Below are positions 56,607 to 64,000 of a stretch of DNA of 64,000 nt, piece by piece. The position numbers were made by a program, and so were the translations under genes. This DNA is from Anniella stebbinsi (taxonomy: Eukaryota; Chordata; Lepidosauria; Squamata; Anniellidae): the NCBI GenBank assembly GCA_029215795.1, contig JARDYH010000003.1, forward strand, positions 90,862,609 to 90,926,608, read 5' to 3'. Numbering within the stretch: the stretch's first letter is position 1; each line of letters opens with the position of its first letter. Under the pieces are notes generated by a model that saw only the letters and a program-made list of their open reading frames with translations, was not told where the DNA came from and did not search any database.

Positions 56607-56870
56607 AAACGGAGCGGCGGCCCAAGCAAGGAAAGGGGAGAGCGGAGAGCCGCTGCCTATTGGCTTCTAGCGGGAGCTGTAGCCCGGTGAGTGGAAGGGC
56701 GGCCCACGTGGAGCAGCTTAGAAAGCTGGGAATCTCACTCAGCGCGGTGGAAGTCCCGTGGAACTCCGTGAGAATTGATTCTGAGCAGACAGAGAGAGAG
56801 AGAAACGAACAAGCGCCCACCTGCCCCACGTTTCGGACAGCGCGATCGTCTCTGTTTTTATATTTTAGAG

Positions 56871-57231
56871 GGGGGGTTATGAATGGAAAGCATCCGGACG
56901 TTGGCTGCTTTTTCTTTCCATCTTTTTTCATGCCTTAGTGCTTTCTGTGTGGATACATGGTGTGGATACGATTCTTACAAACTTAATGCATAAAATTGCT
57001 TGAAATCTTTGTATTTTTTAAAAAAACTACAAATTCATCTCTAAATTCAACACGGGGAATGGGAGAAAAACAGGACGTTACAGGGAATCAATAAGAATTT
57101 GTCTGTCTAAACAGTGCAACACTCGGAGAACTTTTTAATGGTATTTGTTTACAATACCTTTGTGAATATCTTCATAGGAAAAACAGTAACGGTAATAAAA
57201 CTGACTTTATTACAAGTTGATAACACTGCTG
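56871..57231. other. upstream flank, no gene seen
   Basis: AT-rich sequence right of the CpG island with no assignable feature. Confidence 0.3.
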
Positions 57232-57510
57232 CCAATCAATCAATCAACCTTTATTTACAGTCAATAGACCAAAGGCAAAACAAATATAACATACAGTCAT
57301 GATGCTTGCAACTTAGCTGATATAAAAAGGGACTATAAATCTACAAATAAATACTATAAATAGTGAGTGTTAATATTAATCGTCCGCTAATGATCTGGTT
57401 CGAATAGCCAGATTCAGAAACTTAGCTACCTGTTCCGTTATTCGCTTATTTGTACCCTGGAGCAAAATACTGCCAATTGAGCAGAATTTCGTCTTCCTTG
57501 CCTGTTATGA
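57232..57510 (-). mobile_element. LINE 3' end with (TTGA)n tail
   Basis: On the minus strand the 3' UTR ends TGTAAATAAAGGTTGATTGA then TTGATTGG, a short tandem tail typical of non-LTR elements. Upstream it contains AATTCTGCTCAATTGGCAGT. It differs from the L2/CR1 ends elsewhere and the clade is unknown. Confidence 0.55.
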
Positions 57511-57927
57511 GAACGCACAAATGGGATGGGGAGACGGAAATGAATGTTCCATGTTCATCATTATTTCATTACTTTAGATAGATTCATTTTTATATATAAC
57601 CAGTACAGATGACACTCATATTTCACTGACTGCTTTCCCCCGTTCTTTGATCCCTTCCTGGCAAATAGGAAAAGCACTGGGCACATGCTCAGAGGCATTG
57701 ACACTTAGGTCATTTTAGGGGGAAATAAGTTGGGTCTCATCAGTAAGTATTCTGCACACGATTACCTTTTTTTATATAGAGAGAGATTTTTTTCTCAGTA
57801 GAGAGTCATTCATTCTGTAGAAGGCTAGAGCTGCTAGGCCTGTATTCTCTTTTCAAAGAGAATGCGGTAGCCCTATTTGATAAGGATCTTACAACATATC
57901 GTCACCATACAAGTTTCTGAGGCTGGA

Positions 57928-58010
57928 ATACCATACCCACTTACCTAGGAGTAAGCCCCATTTAACAAAATGAAACTTACTATGGGTAGATATGTATAGG
58001 ATTGCACTGC
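57928..58010. repeat. AGTAAGCCCC short palindromic repeat
   Basis: CTAGGAGTAAGCCCCATTTA faces GAAACTTACTATGGGTAGAT, and TATAGGATTGCAC ends it: the same short family as 23,642. Confidence 0.65.
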
Positions 58011-58332
58011 AGGGCTGTAATTGAGCTTGGTTACCTGCTTACAGAGTTGTAAAGATAACAAGATAATGTATATGATATGCTTTGAGTACTCTGAGGCCAC
58101 ACCCTCCTCCCCCTGATAAGCTCCCACTATCCACTGAGGAAGACAATGGGGGTGTACAGTCATCTTTGTTGATGTACACTAGACATTCTGCTTACTGGTA
58201 CTGCTAGCCAAACATCTCTGATTCACTCTTCCTTACAGGATCAGGGCCAGGGGACATAGTATTTGAATAAACCATAATTGGACATAGAGTTACAAAAGCA
58301 ACTTGCTACTTTAGCCTGGTAAGAATGATAAT

Positions 58333-58564
58333 GGGTGCCTCTACAAGAGCGATTTAAAGCTCTTTCAAGTCGCATTAAAAATTACCTCTACAAGAGCGGA
58401 GCGCAAATCGGGAGTTGAGGCGCGTTTTCTCTCCGATTAGGCGCATTATCGAATGTGCATTAAATAGCACGTTTTAATTCTACACGGCCGTTAAAGCGCA
58501 TTTTGACCATGTAAACAAGCGATTCCCCGCATTTCAGCCACTTTAAAGCGCATTTCATACTGCC
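58333..58564 (+). mobile_element. GCGCATTA-rich MITE, copy 4, truncated
   Basis: Left end GGGTGCCTCTACAAGAGC and body GAGCGGAGCGCAAATCGGGA follow copy 1 closely. It stops at GCATTTCATACTGCCCCC, where the L2 fragment begins; about one third of the element is missing. Confidence 0.8.
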
Positions 58565-59490
58565 CCCTGTCCCTCTCCCGACATAGGTCATCATACAGGG
58601 TGACCAAGGCTGTTTCTGTGCCAAAACCAGGCCTGAAACCTGATTGAAATGGATCCAGATAATCAGTCTCATCCAAGAGTGTCTGGAGCTGGCCAGCAAC
58701 CACCCGCTCAAGGACCTTGCCCAGGAATGGAATGTTTGCCACCGGCCTAAAGTTATTAAGATTTTCTGAGTCCAGGGAAGCTTTCTTCAGGAGTGGTCTC
58801 ACTACTGCCTCTTTCAGACGGTCTGGGACCACTCCCTCTCGTAGAGAGGCATTAATCACCTCCCTGGCCCAGCCGGCTGTTCCATCCCTGCTAGCTTTTA
58901 TAAGCCAAGAGGGGCAAGGATCCAATACAGAGGTGGCTGCACGAACCTGTCCAAGCACCTTGTCCACGTCATTGAGCTGTACCAACTGAAACTCATCCAA
59001 GAAAACAGGACAAACCTGTGCTCTGGATACCTCTCTAGATTCACCTGCTATAACACTAGAGCCTAAGTCCTGGCAGATGCCAAAGATTTTATCCTGAAAG
59101 TGCCTAGCAAATATATTACAGCAGGCCTCAGATGGTTCTACCATGTCCTTGGGGCCAGCATGTAGAAGCCCCCAGACAACTCTGAAAAGCTCTGCTGGGT
59201 GGCAGATTGATGATTTAATAGTGGCAGCAAAGTATTGTTTTTTTGCTGCCCTCACTGCCCCTGAATACAGGTTACCATAGGCACTTACCACTGTTTCATT
59301 GCATCCACTAGGAGTTCGTCTCCATCTGCCCTCAAGCCATCTCCTATTTTATTTCATCACTCTCAGCTCCGGGGTATACCACGGAGCCATTCGAGCTCTA
59401 CATAGGAGAGGACGCTCAGGAACAATCGTGTCAACAGCCCGGGTCATTTCTGCATTCCACAGATCAACCAGGGTTTCGACATCCTAAATT
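58563..59490 (-). pseudogene. L2-like LINE, endonuclease-RT linker and RT N-part, inactive
   Basis: The minus strand encodes DVETLVDLWNAEMTRAVDTI, then VPERPLLCRARMAPWYTPEL, a stop, and an open stretch of about 240 codons. That stretch includes GNLYSGAVRAAKKQYFAATI, VRAATSVLDPCPSWLIKASR, VINASLREGVVPDRLKEAVV, RPLLKKASLDSENLNNFRPV and DETDYLDPFQSGFRPGFGTE. These are RT domain blocks 0-2 of an L2-clade element. The YADD catalytic block is absent because the copy ends at the MITE junction. In this orientation and position it cannot be a host gene. Confidence 0.9.
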
Positions 59491-59589
59491 TTAGAGCCTG
59501 TTTGCACCTGGAGCTCCCACTGATCTCCCAGTGAGATTACAGATCAGACCCACACCTGCTTAACTTCAGCAATGCTACATGATTATTCC

Positions 59590-60068
59590 AAGACAGAGCA
59601 CTGAGAACATAAGAAGAGCTAGGCTGGATCAGACCAAGGGTCTATCTAGCCAGCATTCTGTTCATACTGTGGCCAACCAGCTGTCGACCTGGGACCCACA
59701 AGCAGGACATGAGTGCAACAGCACACTCCTGCCATGTTCCCCAGCAACTGGTGTACCTAGGCATGCTCCCTCTGATACCAAAGGTAGCCATAGCCATCAG
59801 GACTAGTAGCCATTGATAGCCTTCTCCAGGAATTTGTCTAACCTTCTAAAGCCATCCAAATTGATTGCCCTCACTATGTCTTGTGGTAACGAATTCCATA
59901 GTTTGATTATGCACTGTGTGAAGAAGTTCCTTTTATCTGTCTTGAATCTTTCACCAATCAGCTTCATGGGATGACTCCGGGTTCTAGTATTATGAAAGAG
60001 AAAAATGTCTCCCTATCCACTGTGTCCACACCGTGCATAATTTTGTACACCTTTATCATGTCTCCTCT
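59590..60068 (-). mobile_element. CR1/L2-like LINE: C-terminal frame and 3' end
   Basis: The minus strand has RGDMIKVYKIMHGVDTVDRE, a frameshift, then NTRTRSHPMKLIGERFKTDK, RNFFTQCIIKLWNSLPQDIV and RAINLDGFRRLDKFLEK, a stop, and the 3' UTR shared with the copies at 3,529, 40,714 and 52,846. This is the longest copy here and ties those short pieces to a LINE protein. Confidence 0.85.
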
Positions 60069-60104
60069 TACTCACCTTTTCACCAAGCAAAACAATGTAC
60101 CCAT

Positions 60105-60241
60105 AGGGAAGTTGCCAGCAGCTTTCCAGTGTTTCAGGAAGAAATACTTCTCAGCCTTACCTGGAGAGGCCTGAGATTGAACCTTAGACCTCTTCCATGC
60201 AAAGAATGTACTTTATCACTGGACTACAATTCTTCCCAACA
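60105..60241 (-). mobile_element. tRNA-derived SINE
   Basis: On the minus strand: TTGTAGTCCAGTGATAAAGT then ACATTCTTTGCATGG and GGTTCAATCTCAGGCCTCTC. These are tRNA promoter boxes followed by a SINE body. Related to the copy at 44,435. Confidence 0.7.
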
Positions 60242-60797
60242 GACTACATGTTTAGGCTAATATTATATATTTTCTACATCAACAATCAGTTGAACTCAAT
60301 TGCTTTGTAGAATATGGAGTGGCCCTCAGCTTTTAAAACTCCACTGACATCATTTGTGGGAATTCTAGAGGCTCATCCCAAAAGACAGCAACAAGACCAG
60401 CTGCAAATGAAAACAGAACAAATATTCACAGCATGATGTTAGAGAGCTTGACTTGCTGCTTCGCTGTGTACTCTGCCAGTACAGCAGATGGCAGACAGGG
60501 AGAAAAATTATTATTCCAGTGGAAAATTACACAGAATTTATTGGTCATGCCCTTGTCTTTCTTCTTTTATCACATTTTATAAAATAATAATGCTTCAATG
60601 TATTAAGTGCTGAAATGCCTGTATAGACCTGAGTGCTTCTTTCCTTTAAAAAACAACAACCACTAACGGATGCATTATTTGTTGCTATAAACACATAGCA
60701 AACTATTAAACCAGTTTGGCTGGGCTTTTTGTTTTGGGTTTTAACCTCTGGGACAGTTGCCAGTGGTTTTTTTGTGTGTGTGTAGAAGAGACACAGT
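60242..60797. other. intergenic, no gene seen
   Basis: AT-rich with a short (TG)n run near 60,772. Nothing assignable. Confidence 0.3.
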
Positions 60798-61309
60798 GGC
60801 TCAGTTCGGACGACATATTAGGCAACGGAGGGGTAAATAACGTACTGACTGTGCGTTAGGCAGGAGGAGCTCCACAGATGACACACTGCAGCCAGCACTG
60901 CTCGGCACCGGCAAACGCCCCGGCTGCTACGAACTTGCGGCGGCCATTTTAGTTGCAGCCTCTCCTCCCTGTGTCCTCCAGCCGTATCCCAGCAGGCACC
61001 GTGAGTGCTGCCGGCTGCATAGAGCGGCCGGGGGTTTGTGGCTGCTCTAGGCAGCAGAACTCTATTCCGAAACGGAATAGTCCATGGAGAGATGGGGGGG
61101 CTGAATTCGGATGACACTTTAAACAACGGGGCTTTGGGCTAAACAACGTGCAAGCCCGTTGTTTCGCTCCGTTGTTTAAAGTGCCTGATTAACGTACTGT
61201 CAGTTGTGTGTGCGTTGTGTGTTGCCCTCCAGACAACACAATAAGCAACACAACTGACGATTGTCCCCCCCCCCTCCTCCGTTGCTTAATATGTCGTCCG
61301 AACTGAGCC
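60798..61309 (-). mobile_element. GGCTCAGTTCGG-family DNA transposon, copy 2 (reverse)
   Basis: 512 bp with ends GGCTCAGTTCGGACGACATA / TATGTCGTCCGAACTGAGCC and target duplication AGT (60795-60797, 61310-61312). It reads as the reverse complement of copy 1 at 6,060 through nearly its whole length, including the GC-rich middle. Confidence 0.88.
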
Positions 61310-61312
61310 AGT

Positions 61313-61934
61313 TTTGGTCTGGTGGCCAAAACATTTTGAGCAAAGTTGGAATTGTTGGATGACAAGTCAGCATTATGATTATCATCTAGCGTGCATTCTT
61401 GAATTGTGCAGCCAACCCCTGTGCACTAAGGAACCAGGTAGTTCAGCTCAGTCCCAATGCACGGTTTCATAGGCTGCCACCGCCTAACTGTAGTATGCTC
61501 GTACATGCTTCTTATCTACTCCAGTAGGTTCTGATGAGCTAAAGCCAAGTGAGGAGTGGCAGAACAGTGTGGTGAGTTGGCAGAAGCAGATGTGTGGGTT
61601 GCTCTTACACAGCCACTGAGTGAAAAGCATCCTGGTGCTGCCTTCATATGTGCCAGTATCAACCATGAAAGACAAGAGAAAGGTTTTGCTGTTCGCATTG
61701 CTCTGTTCTGCAAGGGTCTACCAGCCTCTTCCACCAGCTCTGCTTAAACAAAAGATGGCATACAGTAGATGTACACAGCACTACAAAAGCACCGGGTTCT
61801 TTACTAATTAATAGAAGAAGAAAACCCCAATCATTGTTTCAAGGAGTGGCTTTTAGACTGCATACTGAGGCTTCTTTGAAGCCTAAGGGCTCTTCAAAAT
61901 AAAGCCCAGTAATGGTGGACAAGCTTGTCTGAAA
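61313..61934. other. intergenic, no gene seen
   Basis: The short frames on both strands near 61,484-61,811 oppose each other and have no domain I recognise. Confidence 0.3.
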
Positions 61935-62058
61935 GGCCCCGTGCAGAAGACACCTTAAACCACGGCTTTAACCATGGTGGTTAAGCCAGAAAGCTGTGGC
62001 TTTCTGGCTTAACCACCATGGTTAAAGCCGTGGTTTAAGGTGTCTTCTGAATGGGACC
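61935..62058. mobile_element. fold-back MITE with perfect 51-bp arms
   Basis: 61,944-61,994 and 61,999-62,049 are exact reverse complements around a 4-nt TGTG loop. The outer nine bases (GGCCCCGTG / AATGGGACC) pair partly. The flanks AAA (61932-61934, 62059-62061) look like a 3-bp target duplication. It contains AACCATGGTGGTTAAGCC, like the relic at 44,551. Confidence 0.88.
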
Positions 62059-62061
62059 AAA

Positions 62062-62990
62062 GACAGCTTGCTGCCCACTGCTAGTCTTCTGCAATTGGCA
62101 GCCACAGTGGACTGTAGGATGCATTCTAGATGGTTGTACATGCCCCATCCCATTTTGAATGAAAACCCCTCCATTTTCAGATTGTTTGGGGCTTTGGCAA
62201 ATCTCCAGCAGGGCATTTCTCCACCCCCCACAAGCTTGTCTAGAGGTGGATCCCACTGATTTCGGTGGGCTTATTTCCAAAAAAAGGCATGCTTATGATT
62301 TGCCATCTAAGAACCTTAAATGGTGAAACAGACTTGCTGCTTCTTTCGTATTGTATTATTCAAATGAAAAGATGCAGGGTTTATCAGTACTAGCCCAAAG
62401 GGCTGCTGCAACAGCTGGCCCTCAGCAAATCTACACCAAGCAGGATAAAACACTTTGAAAACGTTTTGAAAACTGTCTAGGGAGTGTGTCATGGGCCCCA
62501 ACAGTTGTCAAAACTGTGATAAGCCGTTTTAAAGCAGTAGTGTAGTTTCGTAGCCGGTACTAGGACTACCCACCAAATGTTTACATGTCCCTTCTAATCT
62601 TCAGCTTGGCTTTCGCTTCCATTTGCTTCTTGCTTCTTGAGCACTGTGCTAATTAATGACTGTAAGTCCCTTCAACTCAGCCTGCGTGGACCACTTTGCT
62701 ATCGTATATCTTATTTTATATACATTCATCTGAATTTTTTTATTGTTGGCTATACTGCTGGTGTCCTAGGGTTTCAGCATTGCCCACATACTTTCAAGTG
62801 TTTCCCCAGAACTACAGTATATGTACAACTCTAATGAAGATCAAGAGCCCCATTCTCGTTACCTTCTTAAGCAGGTGGAAGGCAGCCACATTTTTCAGAC
62901 AATTTGAGCCAAGTTCCTTCTAAGGATTGGGGTAGCTGACGAGAGCATAATGTGTATCGAGGCTCATGTGAATAGCTTATTTTCATTCAT
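62062..62990. other. intergenic, no gene seen
   Basis: No assignable gene or repeat, apart from a possible short-palindrome fragment (TGATTTCGGTGGGCTTATTT) near 62,258. Confidence 0.3.
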
Positions 62991-62994
62991 TTAT

Positions 62995-63170
62995 AGGGTG
63001 ACCATATTTTGGAAACCAAAAAGGAGGACAATATGGCCGCCCCAAGGGGGCGTGCCCACCAACATGTCCAACCCCCAAAGGGGCATGCCCACCAACATGT
63101 CCATCCCCCAAGGGGGCGTGCCCATCAACATGTCCAGCCCCTAAGGGGGTGTGCCCACCCAAACATGGCC
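62995..63170 (+). repeat. 33-bp minisatellite with GGTGACCATATTTTG leader
   Basis: After GGTGACCATATTTTGGAAAC and AGGAGGACAATATGGCCGCC come three full and one partial unit of 33 bp: GTGCCCACCAACATGTCC plus (A/T/G)CCCC(C/T)AAGGGGGC. The period is a multiple of three, so the plus frame reads as a PTNMSNPQGGV-like repeat, but there is no gene context. One unit occurs in reverse inside the hAT-like element at 52,095. Confidence 0.85.
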
Positions 63171-64000
63171 TTGGTCACATGTCTGATTTCACAGCATACA
63201 ATTAAGACAAACTTGTTCTACACAACATCTTAATGTTAAAATCACTGAAATAAAGAACAAGTGAGACATTGAATGTATCTGAAATTAACTTCACTCACTT
63301 CTACGTTTGTAGCTTTTCCTGTTCTTTGAAGCTTTTACTATACTCTGTGTGATAGAGTCTCCCCTTCCCTCAAATATCTTTTCTGACTGCAAATCTTTCA
63401 CTGGATTACAATAGTCTCAACTTTCTTAACGTTTAACACTCTTTCATCATCATTTTTCTCATATCCATACTCACAGATTCAGCATACTGTTACCATTGAA
63501 CAAATGAAGCAGTGGACAAGTGCAGAGAAATCTAGTACAACAAACTAGCAACCTAGCATGAAGGAAGAGTATAAAATATTATTACCCTGCAAACATTAGC
63601 CATGGAACAAAATGGACTAAAGGCTTGTTGTAGTCACTTCTCGCCTCTTAGCTTGTTTCAACTTCTGGTTGATCAGTGAGAAACTAATCTAACAATGTGT
63701 GATTATATCTCTGATTCATTAGCCATGTGAACAAGACCATGGTCAGTACAATTCAAAGATAGGCCAGAACAGATGCCCATTATTACAATGCTAGATAAGG
63801 ATCTTTCCTTCCTTTTATCCAAGTATATCCTGAATTTACATTGCCTCAGTGTGCAGAGAACAAGCAACCAGTAGGTGCTCTCCAGAAAGATGCTTTCAGA
63901 GCCTAGGAGATTCAGACACACTCAAGCCAAGCCACGCTACACACTCAAATATTACCTTACTTGGACAGAACAATTCTGGGACAAATCAATACTTTGCAAT
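63171..64000. other. intergenic to right edge, no gene seen
   Basis: AT-rich DNA with no recognised repeat or exon. The 72-codon minus-strand frame at 63,703-63,921 resembles nothing I know. Confidence 0.3.

Larger units (their letters stand above)
56140..56870. promoter_or_regulatory. STK38L: CpG island and STK38L promoter region
   Basis: Locally dense in CG dinucleotides in an AT-rich setting. It contains a palindromic TCTCGCGAGA element at 56,597-56,606 (the type bound by BANP/Kaiso-like factors in housekeeping promoters), ATTGG at 56,659-56,663 (a CCAAT box read on the minus strand) and an E-box CACGTG at 56,705-56,710. No TATA box is seen. The position fits the 5' end of STK38L. A GTGAGT donor on the plus strand at about 56,687 could belong to a divergent transcript. 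Confidence 0.8.

Noticed and set aside
58491..59291. 266-codon minus-strand frame as a host gene
   Set aside because: It is the L2 reverse-transcriptase region with an upstream stop and no catalytic block.
63020..63165. CRISPR-like array
   Set aside because: Contiguous 33-bp units without spacers, in a vertebrate genome: a minisatellite.

Overview
This window is a piece of a vertebrate nuclear genome, most likely from a squamate reptile. It holds one protein-coding gene, STK38L (NDR2 kinase), on the minus strand. Thirteen coding exons lie between 23,984 (start codon) and 3,161 (end of the stop codon). With the splice sites assigned here they join into an uninterrupted reading frame of 464 codons plus stop, the length I recall for human STK38L. 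All thirteen have consensus AG/GT borders. A probable non-coding first exon with a good splice donor lies in a CpG-rich promoter near 56.4-56.7 kb, giving a first intron of about 32 kb. The 3' UTR runs left from 3,160, and its end is not certain.

Layout, in the direction of transcription (right to left): 57-64 kb is upstream intergenic DNA made largely of transposon relics; 56.1-56.9 kb is the CpG island and promoter; 56.4-24.0 kb is intron 1, which carries most of the mobile elements; 24.0-12.8 kb holds exons 2-11 (MOB-binding N-terminal region, kinase N-lobe, catalytic loop, auto-inhibitory insert, activation segment); 12.8-3.2 kb holds exons 12-14 (end of the kinase domain, AGC C-terminal extension and hydrophobic motif), separated by larger introns; 3.1 kb to the left edge is 3' UTR and possibly downstream DNA.

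The rest is an archive of transposable elements. Non-LTR retrotransposon pieces are CR1 (27.0-28.2 kb), L2-like (58.6-59.5 kb) and several 5'-truncated 3' ends. There are tRNA-derived/CORE SINEs. Many short non-autonomous DNA elements have target-site duplications that can be read directly: hAT-like (8 bp) at 10.9, 52.1, 52.6 and 53.0 kb; a family with 3-bp duplications at 6.1, 39.1, 39.9, 60.8 and 61.9 kb; a TA-flanked element at 30.7-31.8 kb; and a roughly 350-bp family rich in GCGCATTA motifs at 11.5, 47.6, 55.2 and 58.3 kb. The mix of CR1, L2 and CORE-SINE elements with many young-looking DNA transposon copies is why I favour a squamate; this is inference.

The least explained stretch is 37.0-38.5 kb, a GC-rich block made of successive long imperfect hairpins. 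No CRISPR array, operon, rRNA or stand-alone tRNA gene was found, and I see no second intact protein-coding gene.
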